This document shows, in pieces, positions 17,294-25,004 of a DNA stretch of 64,000 nt. Below the pieces are notes generated by a model, which was not told where the DNA came from, ran no database searches, and saw only the letters and a program-made list of their open reading frames with translations. Position numbers and translations under genes: made by a program. The stretch covers positions 3,038,001 through 3,102,000 of the forward strand of contig NZ_RKHO01000001.1 in the NCBI RefSeq assembly GCF_003752505.1, given 5' to 3'. This stretch comes from Nocardioides aurantiacus (lineage in GTDB: Bacteria; Actinomycetota; Actinomycetes; Propionibacteriales; Nocardioidaceae). How positions within the stretch are numbered: position 1 is the stretch's first letter; each line of letters starts with the position of its first letter.

Positions 17294-18106
17294 ATGACCT
17301 CACGCACCGTCCTCGTCACCGGCGCCTCCAGCGGCATCGGCCGCGCCACCGCCGTCCAGGCCGCGGAGGCCGGCGACCACGTCGCCCTCCTCGCGCGGCG
17401 CAAGGAGAAGCTGGAGGAGGTCGCCGAGGAGTGCGCGGCCGCCGGCGCCTCCGGCACCACCGTCGTCGCGGCCGACGTCGCCGACGACACCGCCGTGGCC
17501 GACGCCGTCGCCGAGGTGGTCCGCACGACCGGTCGGCTCGACGCGGTGCTGCACTGCGCCGGCGTCGTCAGCTACGGCCGGACCGAGGACACCACGCCGG
17601 AGGACTTCGACTCGGTGGTCTCGACCAACCTGCTGGGGGCCGCCAACGTCGCGCGCCACGTCGTACCCGTCCTCCGGGAGCAGGGCGAGGGCACCCTCGT
17701 CCTCGTCGGCTCGCTGCTGGGCCACATCAACGTGCCCGAGATGACGCCGTACGTCGTGAGCAAGTGGGGCGTCCGTGCGCTGGCGCGCCAGCTGCACATC
17801 GAGAACCTCGACACCCCGGGCGTCCGCATCGTCCACGTCGCCCCCGGCAGCGTCGACACCCCGATCTACGGCAGCGCGCTCGACGCCGCCGGCGGCGTCA
17901 ACACCCCGCCCCCGCCGACCATCTCCCCCGAACGCGCCGCCCGCGCCGTGCTGCGCCACGCCCACGGACGTCGTACGCCGACCCGCTCGGTGCAGACGGC
18001 CTGGAGCAACTACGCCATGCTGCTCGCCTTCAACCTCGCCCCGGCGATCTGGGACCGCACCGTCGGCCCCGCCTTCGAGCTGGTCTCCCGCCGCCGCGGC
18101 TCCTGA
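17294..18106 (+). CDS. Short-chain dehydrogenase/reductase (divergent pair, member B)
   Basis: A classical SDR of 270 residues: TGASSGIG cofactor loop at residues 9-16, LHCAGVVSYG (NAG-like position), Ser in VLVGSLLG, and YxxxK at Y153/K157 (YVVSKWG). The adenine-binding loop has ARRKEK, suggesting NADP(H). The substrate is unknown. The C-terminal part (TPIYGSALDAAG, then PPPPTISPE) matches the corresponding part of the oppositely oriented SDR at 16324-17262, so the two look like a duplicated and inverted pair. ATG 17294 is the first start giving an intact nucleotide-binding fold. It ends 15 bases from the convergent gabD stop. Confidence 0.83.
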   Translation: MTSRTVLVTGASSGIGRATAVQAAEAGDHVALLARRKEKLEEVAEECAAAGASGTTVVAADVADDTAVADAVAEVVRTTGRLDAVLHCAGVVSYGRTEDTTPEDFDSVVSTNLLGAANVARHVVPVLREQGEGTLVLVGSLLGHINVPEMTPYVVSKWGVRALARQLHIENLDTPGVRIVHVAPGSVDTPIYGSALDAAGGVNTPPPPTISPERAARAVLRHAHGRRTPTRSVQTAWSNYAMLLAFNLAPAIWDRTVGPAFELVSRRRGS

Positions 18107-18121
18107 CGCAGCGGAGCGACC

Positions 18122-19588
18122 TCAGAGCTTGACGGCGACGTACTTGGTCTCGAGGTACTCCGCGATCCCCTCATTGCCGCCCTCGCGGCCGAGACCCGAC
18201 TGCTTGACGCCGCCGAAGGGGGCGCCGGCGTTGGAGACCAGGCCCTGGTTGAGGCCGATCATGCCGGTCTCCAGCGCCTCGCTGACCCGCAGCGCGCGGG
18301 AGAGGTCGCGGGTGAAGAGGTAGGCCACGAGGCCGAACTCGGTGTCGTTGGCCGCCGCGACCGCCTCCTCCTCGGTCGTGAAGGTGGCGATCGGTGCGAC
18401 GGGCCCGAAGATCTCCTCCTTGAGCAGCCGCGCGTCCGTGGGTACGCCGGTCAGCACGGTCGGCTCGAAGAAGTAGCCCGCCCCGTCGCGGATCCCGCCG
18501 CCGGTCACGGCCGTGGCGCCCTTGGAGACGGCGTCGTCGACGAGCTCGGCGACCTTGCCGCGCTGGTCGGCGTCGATGAGCGGACCGACGTCGGTGCCCT
18601 CGTCGGCGCCGTGGCCGAGCGTGAGCGCCTGCATCTTCGCGGTCAGCCTCGCGGCGAACTCCTCGGCGACGGACTCCTGCACGTGGAACCGGTTGGCCGA
18701 GGTGCAGGCCTCCCCCATGTTGCGCATCTTGGCCACCATCGCCTGCTCGACGGCGGCGTCGAGGTCGGCGTCCTCGAAGACCACGAAGGGCGCGTTGCCG
18801 CCGAGCTCCATCGAGGTCTTCAGCACCTGCTCGGAGGCCTGCGCGATGAGGGTGCGGCCGACCTCGGTCGAGCCGGTGAAGCTGAGCTTGCGCAGCCGCG
18901 GGTCGGCGATCAGCGGCTTGGCCAGCTCGCTGGAAGAGGAGGTCGGCACCACGTTGAGCACGCCCGGGGGCAGTCCGGCGTCCTCGAGCAGCCTGGCCAG
19001 CGCCAGCATGGACAGCGGCGTCTGCTCCGCGGGCTTGACGACCATGGTGCAGCCCGCGGCGATGGCCGGGGCGATCTTGCGGGTGCCCATCGCGGCCGGG
19101 AAGTTCCACGGCGTGATGAACAGGCACGGGCCGACCGGCTGCTTCATCACCAGCACCCGGCTCTGCCCGTTGCCGGCCTGCTTGAAGTAGCCGTCGATGC
19201 GCAGCGCCTCGCCGGTGAACCAGCGGAAGAACTCCGCGGCGTAGGCGATCTCGCCCCGGGACTCCGCCAGCGACTTGCCCATCTCGAGCGTCATCAGCAG
19301 CGCCAGGTCGTCGCTGCGCTCCTGCATCAGCGTGAAGGCGCGGTGCAGGACCTCCGAGCGCTCGTTGGGCGGGGTCGCCGCCCAGTCGCGCTGCGCCGCG
19401 ACGGCGGCGTCGAGGGCGGCCGCCCCGTCGGCGACGCTCGCGTCGGCCACCTCGCAGAGCGTCTCGCCGGTGGCGGGGTCCTCGACCGGCATCGTCGCGC
19501 CGCCCTCGGCGTCACGCCAGGCGCCCGCCACGTAGAGCTGTCGCGGGGCGGCGTCCAGGACGCGTCGGGCGTCGGGGTGGGTGCTCAT
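18122..19588 (-). CDS. gabD: Succinate-semialdehyde dehydrogenase (NADP type)
   Basis: A 488-residue aldehyde dehydrogenase. Visible motifs are WNFPAAMGTRKIAPA, the cofactor loop FTGSTEVGR, the general base E261 in MELGGNAPF and the nucleophile C295 in GEACTSANRF, followed by KEEIFGPVAP. The spacing and the EACTSANR motif fit the GabD class, which oxidises succinate semialdehyde to succinate in GABA/4-hydroxybutyrate breakdown. Exact substrate choice within the ALDH superfamily is inferred. A GGAAGGA ribosome-binding site precedes the ATG. No GABA transaminase gene is nearby. Confidence 0.86.
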   Translation of the reverse strand: MSTHPDARRVLDAAPRQLYVAGAWRDAEGGATMPVEDPATGETLCEVADASVADGAAALDAAVAAQRDWAATPPNERSEVLHRAFTLMQERSDDLALLMTLEMGKSLAESRGEIAYAAEFFRWFTGEALRIDGYFKQAGNGQSRVLVMKQPVGPCLFITPWNFPAAMGTRKIAPAIAAGCTMVVKPAEQTPLSMLALARLLEDAGLPPGVLNVVPTSSSSELAKPLIADPRLRKLSFTGSTEVGRTLIAQASEQVLKTSMELGGNAPFVVFEDADLDAAVEQAMVAKMRNMGEACTSANRFHVQESVAEEFAARLTAKMQALTLGHGADEGTDVGPLIDADQRGKVAELVDDAVSKGATAVTGGGIRDGAGYFFEPTVLTGVPTDARLLKEEIFGPVAPIATFTTEEEAVAAANDTEFGLVAYLFTRDLSRALRVSEALETGMIGLNQGLVSNAGAPFGGVKQSGLGREGGNEGIAEYLETKYVAVKL

Positions 19589-19664
19589 GCGGGGTCCTTC
19601 CGGGTGGACGGCGTCGTCGCGGGCCCGTCTGCGCGCGGCCCGGCACCCACCCTAGGACCGGGCC

Positions 19665-20225
19665 TCAGACCTGCAGCAGCCGCCGCAGCGCCTCGGGGGC
19701 GTACGGCGCCGGCTCGGCCGCCAGGGCCTCGGCCTGCTCGACCACGCTCCGCGTCGGGGAGTACGCCGCTCCGGGCTCGAGCACCTGGCACGCGGCCGGG
19801 TCGGTGCGACCCGCGCGCAGCATCACCGACCAGTCGAGGTCGGGCTCGACCGCCACCTCGCCCTCCCGCGTCCGCACCAGCCGGGTGCGTCCGTCAGGAG
19901 CCGCGTCGGTGCCGCCGGAGACCACCGCGACCGGCGCGGCGGGGTCCTCGTCGGTGCGGACCACGCCGCCGACCCGGGCCGTGGCCAGCGCGGCCACGAC
20001 CGCCTCCACGGCGTGGTCCTCGGCGAGGTCGACGACCACGGGGACGCCGGGGCCGACACCGAGGTGGTGCAGCAGGCCGCCGAGCGCGGCGACCTCCTCG
20101 AGCAGCCGGGCGTGGGTCCAGGTGCGCCCGGCGGCCGCCTCCAGGAACGGGTCCTCGCCGCGGCCGTGGATCACGGGGGCGTCGAGGAGGTCCCAGCTGA
20201 CGTTGGTCACCGAGCGGCTGCGCAT
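19665..20225 (-). CDS. Truncated AMP-forming acyl-CoA synthetase-like protein
   Basis: A 186-residue protein that resembles only the start of ANL-superfamily enzymes such as acetyl/propionyl-CoA synthetases. It has an N-terminal region (RTWTHARLLEEVAALGGLL), a middle segment with DHAVEAVVAALATARVGGV, and the DWSVMLRAGRTDPAACQV segment that in full-length synthetases immediately precedes the ATP-binding TSGTTGxPKG motif. Here the sequence instead ends after about 30 unrelated residues. The ATP-binding loop and the whole C-terminal domain are absent, so adenylation is not expected. The reading frame is clean and has its own -10 box six bases before the ATG, so it may be a retained, repurposed domain. 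Confidence 0.6.
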   Translation of the reverse strand: MRSRSVTNVSWDLLDAPVIHGRGEDPFLEAAAGRTWTHARLLEEVAALGGLLHHLGVGPGVPVVVDLAEDHAVEAVVAALATARVGGVVRTDEDPAAPVAVVSGGTDAAPDGRTRLVRTREGEVAVEPDLDWSVMLRAGRTDPAACQVLEPGAAYSPTRSVVEQAEALAAEPAPYAPEALRRLLQV

Positions 20226-20231
20226 GGGACC

Positions 20232-20237
20232 ACGCTA
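20232..20237 (-). promoter_or_regulatory. -10 element TAGCGT, leaderless synthetase-fragment gene
   Basis: TAGCGT-GGTCCC-ATG on the minus strand. The 55-base gap to the divergent LOG-like gene also holds CATGAT six bases before its GTG, a weaker version of the same layout. Confidence 0.45.
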
Positions 20238-20280
20238 GCCGGGAGCCGCGCGGCGCCCACCGCTGCGGCATGATCGCCCG

Positions 20281-21399
20281 GTGACCCGCAGCGGCAGCCG
20301 GAACTGGCACGAGATCGAGTCCCCCGACGAGCTGGCCCGCGCGGTCCAGCAGGCGGGGGCGGGCGGCTCGATGGCCGGCTGGCAGCTCCAGGACGTCGAC
20401 GCCTCCGCCCAGGAGGACGCGCTGCTGGCGCTGGACCCCGCCGGTGCCCTGGTGCTGGGCGGCACGATGTCCGCCGACCTCGAGCAGCACCTCCGCGACG
20501 GCGGCGCGCTCGTGTTCCCCGACGTGCCGGGGGTCCCGTTCGACCCGTGGCGCCCGCACCTCTACACCCCCGAGGAGCTCTACGCCGGCCTCGACGACGG
20601 CGGCTACCCCGGCACCCTCGACGCCCGCGTCTACGGCTGGTCGCGCCGCTCCCACCGCGGCCGGCTCGCCGACCAGCTCGCGATGGCCATCCACGACGCC
20701 TCGGTCGACGACGCGCTCGAGGAGCGGCTGCGCGGCCACCACGTCGTGGGGCTGATGGGTGGCCACGCCGTCAGCCGCACCGACGAGGTGTACGGCGCCG
20801 CCGCCCGCCTCGCCCACCGGCTCGCGGCCGGCGGGCTGACCGTCGCGACCGGGGGCGGACCGGGCGCGATGGAGGCGGGCAACCTGGGCGCCCGGCTGGG
20901 CGACAGCCCGCCCGAGGTGCTCGACGCCGCCCTCGCGGAGGTGGCCGCCGTCCCGTCGTACTCCCCCGACATCGGGTCCTGGGCCCGGACCGGCCTGGCC
21001 GCCGTCACCGGCCACGACGACCGGCCCGACAGCGGCCGTTCGGTCGGCATCCCGACGTGGCACTACGGCCACGAGCCGCCCAACGTGTTCGCCACCAGCA
21101 CCGCGAAGTACTTCCGCAACGCCATCCGCGAGGACGTGCTGCTGGAGAAGTGCCGCGACGGGATCGTCTACCTGCCCGGCGCCGCGGGCACGGTGCAGGA
21201 GGTCTTCCAGGCGGCGTGCACCAACTACTACGCCGATGCCGACGACGTCGCGCCGATGGTCTTCGTGGGCGAGCACCACTGGACGCAGGTGCTACCGGTC
21301 TGGCCGCTCCTGCGCGCCCTCGCCGACGGACGTCCCATGGCCCGCTCCGTCGTCCTCGTCGACGACCCCGCCGACGCGGCCTCGGTCCTGCTCGGCTGA
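20281..21399 (+). CDS. LOG-like (lysine-decarboxylase-fold) Rossmann protein with long N-terminus
   Basis: A 372-residue protein. The C-terminal two thirds has the LOG/TIGR00730 type nucleotide-binding signature GGGPGAMEAGNLGA and a second motif LPGAAGTVQE, a variant of the family PGGxGTxxE. Canonical LOG enzymes (about 190-220 residues) release free cytokinins from their nucleotides or cleave related nucleoside monophosphates. Here about 150 extra residues precede the core, and an inserted segment (SPDIGSWARTGLAAVTGHDD) lies between the motifs, so the substrate is uncertain. Its last 108 bases overlap the tail of the convergent cyclase gene. Confidence 0.68.
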   Translation: MTRSGSRNWHEIESPDELARAVQQAGAGGSMAGWQLQDVDASAQEDALLALDPAGALVLGGTMSADLEQHLRDGGALVFPDVPGVPFDPWRPHLYTPEELYAGLDDGGYPGTLDARVYGWSRRSHRGRLADQLAMAIHDASVDDALEERLRGHHVVGLMGGHAVSRTDEVYGAAARLAHRLAAGGLTVATGGGPGAMEAGNLGARLGDSPPEVLDAALAEVAAVPSYSPDIGSWARTGLAAVTGHDDRPDSGRSVGIPTWHYGHEPPNVFATSTAKYFRNAIREDVLLEKCRDGIVYLPGAAGTVQEVFQAACTNYYADADDVAPMVFVGEHHWTQVLPVWPLLRALADGRPMARSVVLVDDPADAASVLLG

Positions 21400-22401
21400 G
21401 CGGTCGCCGCGGCGCAGCGACCACGGCTCGAGGCGGCGGTAGCCCTTGACCGACGTACGCCGCACCCGGCGCAGCTTGAGCCCGTCGCGGTCCTGGAGCT
21501 CCTCGGCCAGGGCCCGGTCGACGAGCACGCGGCCGGGCCGCGAGGTGCCGGTGAGCCGGGAGGCCAGGTTGACGACCGGACCGAGCACGTCGCCGAAGCG
21601 CGCCAGCGCCCGACCCCAGGCCAGACCCACCCGCAGCTCGGGGAAGTCGCCGTCGCGGTCGGTCTCCTCGACGAGCTCGAGCGCGATCGCGGCGACGTCC
21701 TCGGGCCGGTCGGCGACGAAGAGCACCTCGTCACCGATCGACTTGATGATGCGGCCGCCGTGCGCGCTGACGATCTCCAGCGCCCGCTCCTCGAAGCGGT
21801 CCACCAGCCGGGCGGTCTCGCGCCGGCTCAGCGAGCGGCTCTGCCGGGTGAAGCCGACGATGTCGGCGAACCCGACGCCCATCAGCACGCCCTCGGAGTC
21901 CGTGCCCGCGTCGTCGTCACCGCTCGCCTCCGGGGCGTCGGCCAGCAGCAACCGGCTCGCGGTGGCGACGGTGTGCCGGCGCCAGACGTAGCTCTGCAGC
22001 TGCTCGACCGCGGGGGTGATGCGCTCCATCACCGCCGTGAGCTCCTCGACGCTCATCTCGTCGACGTCGACGACCCGGGCGAGCAGACCGAGCTGCCACT
22101 CGGTCAGGCGGGCGAAGCTGCGGCCCATGGTCCGCACCAGGGCCGACTGGTCCTCCTCGTCGACCACCCCGAGCTCGACGAGCTCCTGGGTCAGGCGCAG
22201 CGCGTCGAGGTCGGCCCGGGTGAAGGCGACCTCGTCGGGGTCCACCTCGGAGAACCCCAGCGAGCGCCAGCGCACGCGGGCGTCCTCGTAGGGGATGCCG
22301 ACCTGCTCGGCGACCTGGGTCGCCGTCAGCGACGGCTCCTCGCCGAGCAGGAAGACCTCGAGCAGGTCCGCCAGCTCGCGGCGGCCGGCGTGCTCGCTCA
22401 C
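21292..22401 (-). CDS. Class III adenylyl cyclase with N-terminal regulatory domain (Rv1264-like)
   Basis: A 369-residue cytosolic protein. The catalytic domain (about 170-340) has all six class III residues: metal-binding D180 (ADIVGFT) and D224, adenine-specifying K220 (KSIGDE) and D271 (FGDVLG), and transition-state N278 and R282 (NLASR). It is therefore predicted to make cAMP rather than cGMP. The helical N-terminal 150 residues resemble the autoinhibitory, pH-sensing domain of M. tuberculosis Rv1264. No membrane segment. The start is GTG. It lies 30 bases behind a cNMP-binding protein on the same strand. The last 36 codons run antisense to the LOG-like gene. Confidence 0.85.
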   Translation of the reverse strand: MSEHAGRRELADLLEVFLLGEEPSLTATQVAEQVGIPYEDARVRWRSLGFSEVDPDEVAFTRADLDALRLTQELVELGVVDEEDQSALVRTMGRSFARLTEWQLGLLARVVDVDEMSVEELTAVMERITPAVEQLQSYVWRRHTVATASRLLLADAPEASGDDDAGTDSEGVLMGVGFADIVGFTRQSRSLSRRETARLVDRFEERALEIVSAHGGRIIKSIGDEVLFVADRPEDVAAIALELVEETDRDGDFPELRVGLAWGRALARFGDVLGPVVNLASRLTGTSRPGRVLVDRALAEELQDRDGLKLRRVRRTSVKGYRRLEPWSLRRGDRSAEQDRGRVGGVVDEDDGAGHGTSVGEGAQERPDR

Positions 22402-22431
22402 CGGTGGGGCGACGGGCGGGTCATGCGGGGC

Positions 22432-22842
22432 TCATTCGGCCGGTGCGCCCAGGCGGTCCTCGGTGGTGCCGCGCAGCGCGTCGCCGAAGGCGGGCACCTC
22501 GTCGAGCAGGCTGGTCAGCGCCTCCTTGGTGAAGTGCACGACCTCGACGGGGGTCAGGCTGACGACGCTCGCGGAGCGCAGCTTGTGGCCCACGATCGCC
22601 ATCTCGCCGATGACGTCGCCCGGACCGAGGCGGGTGACCTCCTGCTTGTTCTTGCGGACCGACACCTCGCCCTCGACGATCAGGTAGGCCTTGTCGCCGG
22701 GGGTCTTCTCCCAGATCAGCGACCAGTTGGCCGGCAGCCGCACGTGGCTGCCCCTGCTGACGACCTTCTTCAGGTCCTTCTGGCTCAGGCTCTCCAGCCG
22801 GTTCAACGATCCGAGCTTCTCGGGGTCCAGCTCCTCGGCCAT
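22432..22842 (-). CDS. Stand-alone cyclic-nucleotide-binding domain protein
   Basis: A 136-residue protein made almost only of a CAP_ED/cNMP-binding fold: beta-roll sequence (WEKTPGDKAYLIVEGEVSV), the phosphate-binding cassette GEMAIVGHKLRSASV with its conserved Glu and Arg, and a short C-terminal helix. There is no helix-turn-helix, kinase or channel domain, so it is a sensor that must act through a partner. The ATG is preceded by GAGGAGG. It is the first gene of a two-gene unit with the adenylyl cyclase, so ligand and sensor are likely co-expressed. Binding of cAMP is inferred from the cassette. Confidence 0.85.
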   Translation of the reverse strand: MAEELDPEKLGSLNRLESLSQKDLKKVVSRGSHVRLPANWSLIWEKTPGDKAYLIVEGEVSVRKNKQEVTRLGPGDVIGEMAIVGHKLRSASVVSLTPVEVVHFTKEALTSLLDEVPAFGDALRGTTEDRLGAPAE

Positions 22843-22960
22843 CCGGGGGCCTCCTCACTCGTCGACGAACGTGTTACCGGTGAGTCTCCCGTGACCCCAG
22901 GGCCGTGTCCACCGATTCCCAGGGCCCCGAGACGAGGCTCACGTCGCTCGACCGCACGGC

Positions 22961-24139
22961 TCAGGCGCTGGCGCGGCTGCTCGGGGCGACGGCCACGGCG
23001 CGGTAGTGCTCCAGCAGCTCGGCGTTGACGGCCTCCCACGACCGGTGGAGCACGCTACGCCGGGCCGCGTCCGCCAGCCGCGCCCGGAGGGCGGGCCGGG
23101 CGCCCAACGCCTCGACGACGCCCGCCAGCCCGGCCGCGGAGCCGGGGTCGAAGAGGAAGCCGTTGCGGCCCTCGACCACCAGGTCGAGCGGTCCGCCGGC
23201 GCGCGGCGCCACCACCGGCACCCCGCTGGCCAGCGCCTCCTGCGCGGACTGGCAGAAGGTCTCGGTGCTGCCGGTGTGGGCGAAGACGTCCAGCGAGGCC
23301 ACCACGCGGGCGAGGTCCTCACCGTGGCGCACGCCGAGGAACGACGCCCGCGGCAGCAGCTGTCGCAGCCGCGCCTCCTCGGGGCCTCCCCCCACCAGCA
23401 CCAGCCGTACGCCGGCCAGGGCGTGCACGCCCCGGAGCAGCTCCAGCTCCTTCTCGGCGGCCAGCCGACCGACGTACCCCACGAGGAGGTCGTCGCCGGC
23501 CCGCAGCTCCTCGCGCAGCGCGCCCGTGCGTCGACGCGGGTCGAACAGCTCAGTGTCCACGCCGCGGCCCCAGCGGTGCACCCGCTGGATCCCGAGGCCG
23601 GCGAGCTGCTCGTGGCTGGCGCTGCTGGGGGCCAGGGTGCGGTCGGCCGGGCCGTGCACCCGCCGGGTCAGCGCCCGCATCAGCGACGCCGCTCCCGGGA
23701 ACGGGTAGCGCTCGGCGAACCCGACCAGGTCGGTCTGGTAGACCGCGACCACGGGCACGCCCAGGCTGCGGGCGGCCTCACCGGCCTGGTGCCCGAGCCA
23801 CGCCGGGGAGGCGAGGTGCACCACGTCGGGCATCACCTCGTCGACCAGCCGGCGCAGGTGCGCCCGGGTGGCGACCCCCACCGGGAAGTCGCGGTAGGTC
23901 GGCATCGCCACGCTGCGGACCCGGTGGAGCGGCGCCCCGGCGTAGGACCCGGGCCCGGAGGGGGCCACCAGGTGCGCCTCGTGGCCGTGGGAGCGCAGGT
24001 GCTCCAGGACGCGGCGCACGGAGTTGGTGACGCCGTTGACCTGGGGCAGGAACGACTCGGTGACGACCAGCACGCGCAGCGGCCGGGCAGGAGCCAGGGC
24101 GGGGATCCGGGCAGCGGGGAGACGTACGACGGTGTCCAC
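22961..24139 (-). CDS. GT4-family glycosyltransferase (MgtA/PimB-like)
   Basis: A 392-residue retaining GT-B glycosyltransferase. The N-terminal domain has RVLVVTESFLPQVNGV, the typical GT4 start, and SPAWLGHQAG. The C-terminal domain has VGYVGRLAAEKE and the nucleotide-sugar site ESxxxxxxE variant TETFCQSAQEALASGVP. The closest characterised relatives by motif are mycobacterial/corynebacterial mannosyltransferases MgtA and PimB, which use GDP-mannose to build glycolipids at the membrane. The acceptor here is not determined. It starts at GTG; a TAGCGT box lies eight bases upstream. It appears monocistronic. Confidence 0.8.
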   Translation of the reverse strand: MDTVVRLPAARIPALAPARPLRVLVVTESFLPQVNGVTNSVRRVLEHLRSHGHEAHLVAPSGPGSYAGAPLHRVRSVAMPTYRDFPVGVATRAHLRRLVDEVMPDVVHLASPAWLGHQAGEAARSLGVPVVAVYQTDLVGFAERYPFPGAASLMRALTRRVHGPADRTLAPSSASHEQLAGLGIQRVHRWGRGVDTELFDPRRRTGALREELRAGDDLLVGYVGRLAAEKELELLRGVHALAGVRLVLVGGGPEEARLRQLLPRASFLGVRHGEDLARVVASLDVFAHTGSTETFCQSAQEALASGVPVVAPRAGGPLDLVVEGRNGFLFDPGSAAGLAGVVEALGARPALRARLADAARRSVLHRSWEAVNAELLEHYRAVAVAPSSRASA

Positions 24140-24232
24140 GAACCCGCACGCTAGGAACGGCGGGTGTCCGGACCGCCCGGCCGCGCGGACGTGCCGGTGA
24201 ACGACCGGTGGCCGTCACGCGGCGCCGGTCGC

Positions 24233-24901
24233 TCAGTCCTCCGAGACCTGGTCGCGCAGGGTGTCGCGCTGCTCGTGGAGCTTCCAGATGCGGTCGGCGA
24301 GGACGTCGGGGTCCTTCTCCGCGTCACCGGCGACGATGGCGCCACCGATGATCAGCTGGCCGACGTAGATGTCCTCCTCGCCGAGCACCTCGTGCAGCAG
24401 GTCGACGTAGGCCTTCTGTCCGGCGAACGCGATCGAGGTGCCGGTCACGTTGCGACCCGGCTTGACCGCCGAGCCGCCGTTGACGAACAGGATGCTGGGC
24501 TTGGCGCCCTCGGGCAGGAACCGCATGCCCGGGACGACCTGGTGGACGGCGGCGACGGGGCCGTAGATCGAGAACTCGACCGGACCGCGGAGGTCGGCCG
24601 GCGTGGTCTCCAGCACGGGGCGCATGAAGTCCTTCTGCGGCAGCGGGCTGTACTGCAGGACCTCGATCGGCCCGAGCGTCTCGGTCACCTGCTCCAGCGC
24701 GGCGGCGATGCTGTCGGGGTCGCGGACGTCGGCGGTGAAGCCCTTGGCCTGCACCCCGTCCTGCTCCAGCTCGCTGGCCAGCGCGTCCAGGCGCCCCTGG
24801 TGCCGCGAGATCAGGGCGACGGCGAAGCCCTCCTTGCCGAAACGACGGGCGACGGCAGCGCCGAGCCCCTTGCCTGCTCCGATGATGGCGAGAGTAGTCA
24901 T
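24233..24901 (-). CDS. SDR-fold protein lacking the catalytic tyrosine
   Basis: A 222-residue Rossmann protein with the SDR cofactor loop GAGKGLG at residues 8-14 and ARRFGKEGFAVALISR. At the active site the expected YxxxK reads F159-A-G-Q-K163, so the catalytic Tyr is replaced by Phe; a Ser (GGSA) is still present about 20 residues before. It may bind NAD(P) without classical dehydrogenase activity, or act as a reductase by another route. ATG 24901 is used because the nucleotide-binding fold begins at once; the frame is open to 24934. No operon partner is evident. Confidence 0.72.
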   Translation of the reverse strand: MTTLAIIGAGKGLGAAVARRFGKEGFAVALISRHQGRLDALASELEQDGVQAKGFTADVRDPDSIAAALEQVTETLGPIEVLQYSPLPQKDFMRPVLETTPADLRGPVEFSIYGPVAAVHQVVPGMRFLPEGAKPSILFVNGGSAVKPGRNVTGTSIAFAGQKAYVDLLHEVLGEEDIYVGQLIIGGAIVAGDAEKDPDVLADRIWKLHEQRDTLRDQVSED

Positions 24902-24918
24902 GCAGGTTTCAACCAGCT

Positions 24919-24947
24919 GCCCCACCCGAGTCATTCCCGGTGGGGGC
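24919..24947 (-). terminator. Stem-loop after rlmN
   Basis: GCCCCACC at 24919-24926 pairs with GGTGGGGGC (one bulged base) at 24939-24947. It lies in the 103-base gap between the rlmN stop and the SDR start, and is a weak terminator candidate. Confidence 0.3.
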
Positions 24948-25004
24948 GTCGAGACGGTCGGAGCGACCCCTCGGGGAGCCCGGACCGGACCTCGCGACCC
25001 CGGG

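Noticed and set aside
22843-22960. A CRP/cAMP-receptor operator near the cyclase genes
   Set aside because: GTGTTACCGGTGAG-like sequence was considered, but it does not match TGTGA-N6-TCACA well enough.
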